Source: Microlunatus endophyticus
GTDB taxonomy: Bacteria > Actinomycetota > Actinomycetes > Propionibacteriales > Propionibacteriaceae
Assembly: GCF_014646195.1 (NCBI RefSeq)
Contig: NZ_BMMZ01000001.1
Location: 62,001 to 126,000 of the forward strand
Reading direction: 5' to 3'
DNA: 64,000 bases
Shown piece after piece: positions 8,496 through 15,561 of the stretch (position 1 is its first letter; each line of letters begins with the position of its first letter). A program made the position numbers and the translations under genes. Under the pieces are notes generated by a model. That model was not told where the DNA came from, made no database searches, and worked only from the letters and a program-made list of their open reading frames with translations.

Positions 8496-8864
8496 GTGGC
8501 TGAACGACCCGAGATCCCGGCGGCCCTGCTGCGCCGCCTGGACAAGGTGATGAAGCGGTTCCCCGATTGCCGGTCCGAGGAGGCCTGGATCGGGATCCGC
8601 TGGCGCGTCCGCAATGCCACCGTGGCCCACGTCTTCGGAGGCGAGGACCAGCGCTTCCGGATCACCTTCCGGGCCGAGCCGGAGGAGGTCAGTGCCTTCG
8701 AGCACCTGGGTGAGCCGTATTTCCGGGCGGAGTGGGGCGGCAACGTGGTCGGCATGGTGCTCGACAGCCGGACCGACTGGCGTGAGTTGGAGGAGATGCT
8801 GACCGACTCGTACTGCCTGCAGGCGCCGGCCAAGCTGGCGGCCCAGGTCGGCAGGCCGGACTGA
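8496..8864 (+). CDS. MmcQ/YjbR family protein
   Basis: A 122-residue protein of the MmcQ/YjbR (CyaY-like) fold, often annotated as DNA-binding although the true role is unknown. Family features are LRRLDKVMKRFPD, SEEAWIGIRWRVRNATVAHVF and the C-terminal DWRELEEMLTDSYCLQAPAKLAA. The GTG at 8496 was chosen; the frame is open to an ATG at 8370, but the extra 42 residues look non-homologous and lie in the importer's promoter region. A second, more compact relative follows 12 bp downstream, so the two form an operon. Confidence 0.75.
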   Translation: MAERPEIPAALLRRLDKVMKRFPDCRSEEAWIGIRWRVRNATVAHVFGGEDQRFRITFRAEPEEVSAFEHLGEPYFRAEWGGNVVGMVLDSRTDWRELEEMLTDSYCLQAPAKLAAQVGRPD

Positions 8865-8876
8865 CGGCGGACACCG

Positions 8877-9206
8877 ATGGCCACCTGGGACGACGTGGAA
8901 GCGATCGCCGGTGCACTGCCGGGGGCAGCGATCGGCCGGGCGCCCGACGACGCACCGACCTACACCGTCGGGCGACACCCGTTCGCCCGGCTGCGCTGGA
9001 GCGACGAAGGCCGGGAGATCCTGCAGTTCTGGACCATGGAGCCCGGGATCGGCGAAATACTCGCCGACCGCCGCGACACGTTCGTCCGGATCGACTCGTT
9101 CAAGGTCAAGACGTCGGTCTGGGCCCGGCTCGATCGGTTGGACGTCCAGGAATTGGTCGAGATCCTGGCGGAGTCGCACCGCGCAAGACGTGGGGTCGCG
9201 CGGTGA
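8877..9206 (+). CDS. MmcQ/YjbR family protein, second copy
   Basis: A 109-residue member of the same fold as its upstream neighbour: WDDVEAIAGALPGA at the start (the helix before the first strand), FARLRWSDEGREILQFW in the sheet, DSFKVKTSVWARLDRLDVQELVEILAESHR at the end. The two proteins are only distantly alike, so this is an old pair and not a recent duplication. Its TGA at 9204-9206 touches the stop codon of the methyltransferase remnant on the other strand, so the coding region ends exactly at the border of the acquired tRNA segment. Function unknown. Confidence 0.78.
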   Translation: MATWDDVEAIAGALPGAAIGRAPDDAPTYTVGRHPFARLRWSDEGREILQFWTMEPGIGEILADRRDTFVRIDSFKVKTSVWARLDRLDVQELVEILAESHRARRGVAR

Positions 9207-9341
9207 TCAGGAAAGGCCTGCGAGTCGGTAGGCGACCAAGCTGAGCGCGTCGCGATAGTGCGGAGTACGGGGCACGGCCAGACAGGTGCCGATGGCGTCG
9301 CAGGTGCGCAGCAGTGTGCCGAAGTTGAAGGGAAGCTGACG
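9207..9341 (-). pseudogene. Remnant of a SpoU/TrmH-type RNA 2'-O-methyltransferase
   Basis: A short open stretch on the minus strand, with its stop at 9207-9209, encodes PFNFGTLLRTCDAIGTCLAVPRT followed by an unrelated-looking tail. N-x-G-x-L-x-R-T and the Ala-x-Gly after it match motif 1 of the SPOUT methyltransferases, which methylate ribose in tRNA or rRNA. There is no start codon or remaining catalytic part (motifs 2 and 3 are absent), so only a fragment of the N-terminal half survives. It abuts the tRNA-Met gene, which makes it a plausible leftover of the same incoming element. The family call rests on this single motif. Confidence 0.4.
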
Positions 9342-9352
9342 TCGCCGGTGCG

Positions 9353-9420
9353 TTGCGAGGCCCCGAATCGAACGGGGGCCGACGGGCTTATGAGGCCCGT
9401 GGCGTCACCCGACACTCGCA
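9353..9420 (-). tRNA. tRNA-like gene with CAT anticodon (Met or lysidine-Ile), short D-arm
   Basis: Cloverleaf read by eye on the minus strand. The anticodon stem CGGGC/GCCCG closes the 7-nt loop CTCATAA (CAT at 9392-9390). The T-arm CCCCG-TTCGATT-CGGGG is perfect, and the acceptor TGCGAGT/CCTCGCA pairs at six of seven positions. Only 14 nt lie between the acceptor and anticodon stems, where 18-20 are usual, so the D-arm is reduced to at most a 3-bp stem. No CCA is encoded. Total 68 nt. It may be a degraded or phage-type tRNA. Confidence 0.65.
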
Positions 9421-9425
9421 CCGAG

Positions 9426-9496
9426 CTTCCAGGGAAGGAGTCGAACCTTCGTCCTCCAGATTCAGAGTCTGGGCGCGGCCGTCAGCGCACCTGGAA
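9426..9496 (-). tRNA. tRNA-Gln (CTG), phage-like
   Basis: 71 nt. A perfect 7-bp acceptor TTCCAGG/CCTGGAA, D-arm GCGC-TGACGGCC-GCGC with the conserved GG, anticodon stem CCAGA/TCTGG with loop CTCTGAA (CTG at 9465-9463), and T-arm GAAGG-TTCGACT-CCTTC. One base is missing from the 8-9 connector and one at position 26, so the core is compact. Discriminator G, no encoded CCA. It lies 5 nt from tRNA-Met and 6 nt from tRNA-Phe. Confidence 0.8.
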
Positions 9497-9502
9497 TCGA
9501 TC

Positions 9503-9575
9503 GCGGGACCGCGGGGGGCGAACCCCGCCCCACCGGGCTTCAACCGGTCGCACCGCCGTCAATGCGTCGGTCCCG
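9503..9575 (-). tRNA. tRNA-Phe-like gene (GAA)
   Basis: 73 nt. Perfect acceptor CGGGACC/GGTCCCG, D-stem CGCA/TGCG, anticodon stem ACCGG/CCGGT with loop TTGAAGC (GAA at 9541-9539). The T-arm is irregular: when TTC is placed in the 7-nt loop only three stem pairs form, and a full 5-bp stem needs an 8-nt loop. Discriminator is C, not the usual A for Phe. No encoded CCA. It may be poorly charged or decaying. Confidence 0.68.
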
Positions 9576-9579
9576 ATGG

Positions 9580-9598
9580 TGGGAGTGCAGCACTCCCA
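9580..9598. repeat. Inverted repeat inside the tRNA array
   Basis: TGGGAGTGC and GCACTCCCA flank a single central base, giving a 7-bp stem with a 5-nt loop in the spacer between tRNA-Phe and tRNA-Trp. It could be a processing or pausing element of the tRNA transcript. No T-run follows on either strand, so a simple terminator is unlikely. Confidence 0.5.
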
Positions 9599-9626
9599 CG
9601 CGTGTGATCTCTGTGCAGTTGTGTCG

Positions 9627-9698
9627 CCCGGGTGCCGAGAGTCGAACTCGGTTTTGCTCGGTTTTGGAGACCGAGTGCCTATCCGTTGGCTCACCCGA
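9627..9698 (-). tRNA. tRNA-Trp (CCA), phage-like
   Basis: 72 nt and the most regular of the four. Acceptor TCGGGTG/CACCCGG (one T-G pair), D-arm GCC-AACGGATA-GGC, anticodon stem TCGGT/ACCGA with loop CTCCAAA (CCA at 9667-9665), variable GCAAAA, T-arm CCGAG-TTCGACT-CTCGG, discriminator G as required for Trp. The AACGGATAGG D-loop resembles tRNA-Trp genes carried by actinophages more than chromosomal actinobacterial copies; this comparison is from memory. No encoded CCA. First gene of the array on the minus strand. Confidence 0.85.
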
Positions 9699-9733
9699 CT
9701 GATGATCGAGCGGCTGGTCCCGGAGACGACGAA

Positions 9734-9771
9734 GGCCGCCCCATCGAGACAGTCGTCTCGCCGGAGCGGCC
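9734..9771. repeat. Two-tier hairpin upstream of the tRNA array
   Basis: On the minus strand GGCCGCTCC pairs with GGGGCGGCC (one T-G pair) around an inner stem GAGAC/GTCTC with loop GACT. This is a strong 14-bp interrupted hairpin. It may be a terminator for a lost upstream gene or a leader structure of the tRNA transcript. No poly-T follows. Confidence 0.5.
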
Positions 9772-10069
9772 CGATGATCGGGTGCGTAGGCACCTACATC
9801 GGCGGCTCCAGGAACGACTGCCACATGAAGAAGCCGTATGAGAAACACCTGGGGACAGCCGACGTCGCACGAATCGCCCGGCGATCCGTGTCAGCCTGCT
9901 GACACCTGGTCGATTCCACTGCCCGTCCTTCGTGATCTTGGTAGGTCCAACTCCGCGGCGAGATTACCGGGCGCTTGCGTAGGCCGCCAAGTGCTTTTCG
10001 AGTGGGCTACCGGTATCACTCGGCCCGACCCGCGGACGATGTCGGTGCCGGCTGGAACACTCTGAGGCA
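9772..10069. other. Gene-poor stretch between tRNA array and YhcG remnant
   Basis: About 300 bp with no supportable gene. Short open frames on both strands have no recognisable motif and no ribosome site. It holds a small interrupted palindrome GTAGG-CA-CCTAC at 9786-9797. It probably is eroded sequence of the same insertion that brought the tRNAs. Confidence 0.5.
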
Positions 10070-10846
10070 TGACCGGACCGACTTCGAAAACCACCGAGCG
10101 CGATGTGAGCGCTGCGCTCGTCGTGCCTTCTGACGGGCCACTGGTGGACCGCATCTGCCATCCGCGTCAACTCGGCCCTGACACTGATGAACTGGCACAT
10201 CGGCCGCATGATTGACGTGGAGGTTCTGCGCGAGGGCCGCGCGGGCTACGACCAAGAGATTGTGGCTACGCTGTCGCACCAATTGAGCTGGAGCCACTTC
10301 AAGGACCTGCTGCCGGTCCTCACCGACGAAGCCCGCCAGTTCTACATCGACCAAGCGATCACTGCACGGCTGAGCGTCCGAGCACTGCGGGAGCTCATCG
10401 GCCGCAAGGGTTTCGAGCGCAAGGAGATCGCGAACGCTCAGACCCTTGGTGGGTCTGCCGTTCCTGCGGACAGTTTCCGCGACCCGTACTTCCTCGACTT
10501 CCTGGGCCTGCAAGGTGCCCATGACGAGCGAGACCTCGAAGATGCGGTCGTCCATGACCTCGAGGCATTCCTGCTGGAGGTCGGCAACGGCTGGGCGTTC
10601 GTTGCCCGGCAGAAGCGGATGACGGTCGACAACGGCGACTTCTACCTCGATCTGCTGTTCTTCTCGCGTCCGTTGCGGCGCCTCATCGCCGTGGAGTTGA
10701 AGGTCGGCCCGTTCAAGCCGGCCTATGAGGGCCAGATGAAGTTCTACTTGAAGTGGCTGGACCGCTACGAGCGTCGCGACGGCGAGGAAGCGCCCATCGG
10801 CCCGATCCTGGGAGCGGGTTGCCCGGCGGGGACTGCTGTCGGCTGA
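10070..10846 (+). pseudogene. Decayed YhcG/DUF1016 PDDEXK nuclease family gene
   Basis: Intact YhcG proteins have an N-terminal winged-helix-like domain and a C-terminal PD-(D/E)XK nuclease. Here the N-terminus MTGPTSKTTERDVSAALVV begins at 10070 in one frame, but the family sequence SAIRVNSALTLMNWHIGRMID resumes in another frame near 10150. Then RAGYDQ runs straight into EIVATLSHQLSWSHF, so the segment between the two IVATLS-x-QL copies of the family has been lost. The nuclease core remains, with DFYLDLLFF and AVELKVGPFKPAYEGQM (the D...ExK residues), but the reading frame ends early at PIGPILGAGCPAG, about 80 residues short. Three lesions make function unlikely. Often associated with mobile or restriction loci. 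Confidence 0.85.
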
Positions 10847-10945
10847 CGACGCCTGAACAACTTTGCCGGAGGTCCTCCGCGACGGCATCCCGACCCACCT
10901 CCTAGGCTGGAACCAACGTACAGACCACTGGTAGGAGTAACGGGG

Positions 10946-13000
10946 ATGGCCAATCGACTGGCAGCCGCGACGAGCCCGTACTTGCTCCAGCACGCGGAGA
11001 ATCCGGTGGATTGGTGGGAGTGGATCCCCGAGGCTTTCGAGGAAGCCAGACGTCGCGACGTTCCGATTCTGCTGTCGGTCGGCTATGCCGCCTGCCACTG
11101 GTGTCACGTGATGGCCCATGAATCGTTCGAGGACGAGGCGATCGCAGCCAAGATCAACTCCGGTTTCGTGGCGATCAAGGTCGACCGGGAGGAACGGCCT
11201 GATGTCGACGCGGTCTACATGCAGGCGACGCAGGCGATGACCGGACAGGGTGGCTGGCCGATGACGGTCTTCCTGACGCCGGCGGGCGACCCGATCTATG
11301 CCGGGACGTACTTCCCGATGACGCCGATGAGCGGGATGCCCTCCTTCGACCAGGTGCTGGATGCGGTGTCCGGGGCCTGGCGCGAGCGCGCCGACGAGAT
11401 CCGTGCCGGCGCGGCCGATATCAGCCGGCGGCTGTCCGACGCCGGTGGCGGAGACGTCGCAGCGTCGATCGGTCGAGACGACATCGTCCGTGCGCTGGAG
11501 GGCCTGGGCGGAGACTACGACGAACGACACGGCGGCTTCGGCGGTGCACCCAAATTCCCGCCGTCGATGGTTCTCGAGGCATTGCTGCGAATCGTCGGCA
11601 GTTGGCCCGACCAAGATCAACGCGGTGCGGCGGAGCGGATGGCCTACGGGACTCTGATCGCGATGGCCGAGAGCGGGATGTACGACCAGTTGGCCGGCGG
11701 CTTTGCCCGTTACAGCGTCGACTCCGGCTGGGTGGTGCCGCACTTCGAGAAGATGTTGTACGACAACGGCCTGCTGCTCGGCTGCTACCTGCATGCCTGG
11801 CGACTGGCCGATGATCAAGAACTGCGGGACAGGCTCGGCCCGGTGATCACTGACACGGTCGACTGGCTGCTGTCGGAGATGGTCACCGACCAGGGCGGGT
11901 TCGCCGCCAGTCTCGACGCGGACTCACGCGGTCCGGACGGCAGGCTGACCGAGGGGGCCTACTACCTCTGGACGCGGGACCAGGTCCACGCCGCGGTCGG
12001 GCCGGAGCTGGCGCCATGGGTGTTCGAGCACTGTCGCGTCACCGAGACCGGAACGGCCGAGGGCGGACAGTCGACCCTCCAGCTGACGGATCTCGATCAT
12101 GACGATCATGAGCGCTGGTTGGAGATCCGGGCCAGGCTGACGGCTGCACGGGCCGTCCGGCCGCGACCGGCCCGGGACGACAAGGTGGTCGCCGCCTGGA
12201 ACGCACTGGTGATCGACTCGCTCGCCGATGCCGGTGCACTGTTCTCCCGACCTGCTTGGATCTCTGCAGCCGAGCGCGCCGGCCGGCTGCTCTGGGACCT
12301 GCACTGGACCGGGGCGCGATTGCGCCGGGTGTCCCGCAAGGGAGTTGTCGGCCGAGCCGATGGAAGCGCGGAGGACTACGCCGGCGTCGCCCGGGCCTAT
12401 GTGCGGCTGGCCGAGGTGACGGACGATCCGGTCTGGGCCGCACGCAGCCGGCAACTGCTGGACATCCTCGATGATCATTTCAGCGCGCCCGACGGCGGCT
12501 TCTACGATGTCGCCGACGATGCGGAGTCCTTGATCAACCGTCCGAAGGACCCGACCGACAACGCCTATCCATCCGGGCTGAGCACCGCTGTGCATGCACT
12601 GACGCGTCTGGCCACCTATGCGGGCGATCCGGAGTTGTCCGCGCGGGCAGAGCGGGCCGCCAGGTCGTCGGCAAAGTTGATCACCGCTGCACCGAGATTC
12701 GCCGGCTGGCTGCTCGCCGACGTGGTCACGCGAGTGACGGACTCGCTCGTCGAGGTGGCGATCACCGGTGATCCGGATGATCAGCAGGCCCGCGACCTGG
12801 TCCGGTTGGCCAGGATGAAGGTGTCCGCCGGATCGGTGGTCGTCGGTGGACTGCCGGATACTCCCAACGTGCCGCTGCTGCAGGATCGGATCATGATCAA
12901 CAACGCGCCGACGGCGTATGTCTGCCGACAGTTCGTCTGTCGGATGCCGCTGACGGATCCCGATGATCTTGTCGCCGAGCTGACCGGAGCCACCGACTAG
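10946..13000 (+). CDS. DUF255 / YyaL thioredoxin-domain protein
   Basis: A 684-residue protein with an N-terminal thioredoxin-like domain (about 1-165) and a C-terminal (alpha/alpha)6 barrel related to N-acylglucosamine epimerases. The domain signature is clear: [17 protein letters not shown], then [17 protein letters not shown] with the CxxC pair at residues 50-53, and [16 protein letters not shown] [16 protein letters not shown]. The barrel shows [10 protein letters not shown] and HFEKMLYDN. Animal SPATA20 is a homologue; bacterial function is not known, though a redox or sugar-modifying role is often suggested. ATG 10946 follows GGAG at suitable distance. Ends 4 nt into the convergent toxin gene. 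Confidence 0.9.
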   Translation: MANRLAAATSPYLLQHAENPVDWWEWIPEAFEEARRRDVPILLSVGYAACHWCHVMAHESFEDEAIAAKINSGFVAIKVDREERPDVDAVYMQATQAMTGQGGWPMTVFLTPAGDPIYAGTYFPMTPMSGMPSFDQVLDAVSGAWRERADEIRAGAADISRRLSDAGGGDVAASIGRDDIVRALEGLGGDYDERHGGFGGAPKFPPSMVLEALLRIVGSWPDQDQRGAAERMAYGTLIAMAESGMYDQLAGGFARYSVDSGWVVPHFEKMLYDNGLLLGCYLHAWRLADDQELRDRLGPVITDTVDWLLSEMVTDQGGFAASLDADSRGPDGRLTEGAYYLWTRDQVHAAVGPELAPWVFEHCRVTETGTAEGGQSTLQLTDLDHDDHERWLEIRARLTAARAVRPRPARDDKVVAAWNALVIDSLADAGALFSRPAWISAAERAGRLLWDLHWTGARLRRVSRKGVVGRADGSAEDYAGVARAYVRLAEVTDDPVWAARSRQLLDILDDHFSAPDGGFYDVADDAESLINRPKDPTDNAYPSGLSTAVHALTRLATYAGDPELSARAERAARSSAKLITAAPRFAGWLLADVVTRVTDSLVEVAITGDPDDQQARDLVRLARMKVSAGSVVVGGLPDTPNVPLLQDRIMINNAPTAYVCRQFVCRMPLTDPDDLVAELTGATD

Positions 13001-13629
13001 CGATCGCGGACAGGGTGCCGGATCGGCGGGTCTGCCGTTCTGGTCACAGCGCCGACGGGTCTGCCTCGGGCACGCGTCGGGAGTGTCTTCTGTGTCGTGG
13101 ACAGCACAGCGGCAAGATCGGGAGGCAACGGCATTCGGTGAGGGCTGATCGGGCGGTTCGGATCCTTGTGCTGGCCGACTGCCGGTCGAGTGGTGGGAAG
13201 ACCGACCAGGCGAGGGTCTGCAACGCCCTTGTCCCGCCCGAGCCGTTCGGCCGCGACCTTGAAGGGCTTGCCGTTCTTGCGATGTTCAAAAGCGATGATC
13301 TGTCGGATCGGACGTTGGTCACCCTCCACTGGTTCGAATTCGCGGTAGATCAATCGGTGCGACGGTCCGAGCCGTCGTCCACTCTTCGCGTACTCCCGAA
13401 CGAGTTCAACCTTGATCTCGGCGCAATCGCGGAGGTCGTAGTGGGTGCGATCGAAGCCAAGCCGCTCGCCCCGGAAGTTCGCTTCCTGACCATCGCGCAC
13501 TGCCCGCATCGCACTCATCGCGGCCCGGGCTGCGACCGGCCGGCTTCCGGATGGGGCGAGTCGCCGGAACTCCTGGAATTGAGGTCTGAAGTCCGGATGG
13601 ACGATCACCCGGTACTTACTCATGCTCAT
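12997..13629 (-). CDS. Probable RelE/ParE-type toxin of a toxin-antitoxin pair
   Basis: About 210 residues. The first 125 residues look like a RelE/ParE-fold toxin: [11 protein letters not shown] at the start, a helix with [21 protein letters not shown], the strand RLIYREFE, and the closing [22 protein letters not shown]. The remaining tail is Pro/Arg-rich and low in pattern, so the gene may have been extended at its 3' end. The start lies inside the stop region of the upstream antitoxin gene (ATGAGCATGAGTAA), giving strict coupling; ATG 13629 or 13623 are both possible. Its TAG overlaps the TAG of the DUF255 gene on the opposite strand. Toxin identity is by pattern and context, not by a certain family match. 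Confidence 0.6.
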   Translation of the reverse strand: MSMSKYRVIVHPDFRPQFQEFRRLAPSGSRPVAARAAMSAMRAVRDGQEANFRGERLGFDRTHYDLRDCAEIKVELVREYAKSGRRLGPSHRLIYREFEPVEGDQRPIRQIIAFEHRKNGKPFKVAAERLGRDKGVADPRLVGLPTTRPAVGQHKDPNRPISPHRMPLPPDLAAVLSTTQKTLPTRARGRPVGAVTRTADPPIRHPVRDR

Positions 13630-14263
13630 CGTCGAGGTCTTTGAACTCGGCGAGAAAATCATCGAGGTCGATGGAGTCCTCGAGCGGAGCCTTCTTCCGC
13701 TCCCGTACGATTTCGGCGATCCGCTCGTCGCCCGCTTCCTCGTCTTCGAGATCCAGATATTCCAGCCAGTAGTCGACGGGGAGCATCACACCCTGAGCAA
13801 TACCCGCGTCGCCGAGGATGATCACCTCCAGCGCGCCGGACTCCAGGCAAACGATCACGTCAGCCAGGTGGCGCTGGACGATCTCGACATCAACAGCGTC
13901 GGTTCTTTGTTCACGGAGCGGTGGAAGCCGCCGCTGTGGATCGGCTCGTCCCGTGGGGGCTGCCGCAAGCAGCGCCGTGAAGTGCTCTTCGGATTGCCAC
14001 TCTCGTTGCGAGTCTTGGAGCCTTCGGCGAGCGAGAGCCTCTGCTCCGGTCTTGGCGCGCCGATCTTGGAGGGCGATGTCGTGCAGCCAGACAGTTGTCG
14101 GTAGCGCGACTGCCTGGGCACGTTCTTCGGTCCCGATGACGAGCGACTCCTTCGAGCCCTCCATGTAGCTCCACAGCATCCGCTGGAGATATTTCTGGCC
14201 CGTCCCCACGTCGTGGACGTGCAGCGTCGTACCGTCCGGCAGCAGATGGTTGTACTGGACCAT
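13616..14263 (-). CDS. Probable antitoxin with two Phd/YefM-like units
   Basis: A 215-residue acidic protein. Two segments resemble each other: SLVIGTEERAQAVALPTTVWLHDIAL (about residues 40-65) and EVIILGDAGIAQGVMLPVDYWLEYL (about 145-170). Each looks like the beta-strand plus helix of a Phd/YefM antitoxin (V-I-G-x-x-x-x-A-V-L-x-x-x-x-W). The C-terminus ends [15 protein letters not shown], an acidic tail of the kind that wraps a RelE-type toxin. The gene overlaps the toxin start by 8-14 nt. I do not recognise a named family. The double-unit design is unusual, since Phd antitoxins are normally 70-90 residues. Confidence 0.55.
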   Translation of the reverse strand: MVQYNHLLPDGTTLHVHDVGTGQKYLQRMLWSYMEGSKESLVIGTEERAQAVALPTTVWLHDIALQDRRAKTGAEALARRRLQDSQREWQSEEHFTALLAAAPTGRADPQRRLPPLREQRTDAVDVEIVQRHLADVIVCLESGALEVIILGDAGIAQGVMLPVDYWLEYLDLEDEEAGDERIAEIVRERKKAPLEDSIDLDDFLAEFKDLDDEHE

Positions 14264-14329
14264 GGCGGCAGCGTACGCCGGATCCGGACGCCGACGGCTG
14301 CTTCATCCACAGGCCGCGGTCGGGCCCGA

Positions 14330-14842
14330 TCACAGGCCCACGAGCCGGTTGGCGAAGGTCGACATGGTGTAGGCACCGATGCCGTAGACGATCTCAAGCG
14401 CGTTCTCCGGGGTGAATCCCGCGGCCAGGAATTCCTGCAGTTCGTCGTCCGGCACGTCACCGGTCGTCGCGAGCAGCCGCAGTGTGAACTGCCGTACGGC
14501 CTCCAGCATCGGATCATCCAGTGGCCTTCCGCTGCGCAGCGGCGCAATCAGTTCGGCTCGACCCAGCTTGCGCAGGAACCCGCTGTGGATGCCGACGCAG
14601 ACCCGACAACCATTCCTTACGGCGACTGTCATGATGACGACCTCCTGGGCGATGCGATCCAGGGAGCTGTGTTCGAAGGCGGCCGATGCGTCCAGGAACC
14701 CGTTCAGCAGTACCGGCGAGGTTGCGAGCCGTCCGAGCGCGGGCGGCACAGTGCCGAATTCGGCCGCGGTCCTGATCATGGCAGGCCGCGCCGCGGCGGG
14801 CGCGGTCTCGGGCGTATGGGTGGGAAAGCTGGTGGTGGACAT
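14330..14842 (-). CDS. Carboxymuconolactone decarboxylase / AhpD-like protein
   Basis: A 170-residue all-helical protein of the CMD/AhpD superfamily. It carries a CxxC-type pair in NGCRVCVGIHSGFLRKLG, the peroxidase-linked motif of the AhpD branch, followed by the typical second half EEFLAAGFTPENALEIVYGIGAYTMSTFANRL. ATG 14842 follows AGGAGA; the upstream in-frame start at 14896 would pass through the operator palindromes. It is divergent from a MarR regulator and the shared gap has two palindromes. A role in detoxifying peroxides or electrophiles under MarR control is likely but inferred. Confidence 0.85.
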   Translation of the reverse strand: MSTTSFPTHTPETAPAAARPAMIRTAAEFGTVPPALGRLATSPVLLNGFLDASAAFEHSSLDRIAQEVVIMTVAVRNGCRVCVGIHSGFLRKLGRAELIAPLRSGRPLDDPMLEAVRQFTLRLLATTGDVPDDELQEFLAAGFTPENALEIVYGIGAYTMSTFANRLVGL

Positions 14843-14857
14843 GTGGTCTCCTAGGTA

Positions 14858-14906
14858 GTCAACCAGGTTGACGAATACCTGGGACGATACAGTCAACCGG
14901 GTTGAC
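14858..14906. promoter_or_regulatory. Two palindromic MarR operators in the AhpD/MarR divergent region
   Basis: GTCAACCAGGTTGAC (14858-14872) and GTCAACCGGGTTGAC (14892-14906) are 15-bp palindromes differing only at the centre, spaced 34 bp centre to centre. They sit just upstream of both start codons. The most likely ligand is the MarR protein encoded at 14922, which would then repress both genes. Confidence 0.85.
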
Positions 14907-14921
14907 GTTCAAGGAGGTTTG

Positions 14922-15395
14922 ATGAGCCGACCGGGATTCGTACTGCCGCTGTTGCTGCTCGCCGGATTCGAGGCGATCACCGACGAAGCCAACCGGCGCC
15001 TGGGGGAGCAGGGACATCCGAACATGCGTTCCGCGTATGGATTCGCTATGCAGGCCGTCGGTCGGGGGGCATCGGTTTCCGAGGTAGGAAGAACGCTGGG
15101 GATCTCCAAGCAGGCCGCGACCAAGACCGTGAACCGGTTGGTTGACCTCGGCTACCTGCGCATCGACGCCGATCCCCAGGACGCCCGGCGCAAGATCGCC
15201 ACGCGCACCGAGCGGGGGATGGACATGCTCGATCGCAGCGCGGTGATCTTCGAGCAGCTCGCCGACGAGTGGGCGACGACGATCGGTCGGCGCCGTCTTG
15301 ATCAGCTCGAAGATGATCTTTCCAGCCTGGTGGGAGACCGAGCGCTCCGGCTGGAGGGGCGGGCGGGATTCGGACCCGAGGGCAGCGCCGACTGA
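14922..15395 (+). CDS. MarR-family transcriptional regulator
   Basis: A 157-residue regulator. The winged helix is visible as ASVSEVGRTLGISKQAATKTVNRLVDLGYLRIDADPQDARRK, with the recognition helix SKQAATKTVNRL and the DPxDxRRK wing. ATG 14922 was chosen because of the perfect AAGGAGG site at 14911-14917; the in-frame start at 14868 would lie inside the operators. It is divergent from the AhpD-like gene and very probably binds the two palindromes between them. Effector unknown. Unlike most MarR proteins its N-terminal helix is quite hydrophobic (FVLPLLLLAGFEA). Confidence 0.9.
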   Translation: MSRPGFVLPLLLLAGFEAITDEANRRLGEQGHPNMRSAYGFAMQAVGRGASVSEVGRTLGISKQAATKTVNRLVDLGYLRIDADPQDARRKIATRTERGMDMLDRSAVIFEQLADEWATTIGRRRLDQLEDDLSSLVGDRALRLEGRAGFGPEGSAD

Positions 15396-15561
15396 TCGCT
15401 CCGCACCCGATGGCGCCAAACGCACGCCGTCGGGGCTGGCCCCCGCCACGGTCGGAAAACGTACGCGATCCAGCCGGGATCCGCCGTCGAACCCGGCCGT
15501 GGTCGGGAAACGCACCTGGGCGGATACGCAGATACGAGTATCGCCGCACCCGCGGGCCGGG

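Noticed and set aside
10016..11818. A 600-codon minus-strand open frame
   Set aside because: Antisense to the YhcG remnant and the DUF255 gene; no domain, atypical composition.
15396..15561. Repeat-like segments CGGTCGGAAAACGTACGCG and CGTGGTCGGGAAACGCACC
   Set aside because: Only two imperfect copies; no clear repeat class or mobile-element ends.
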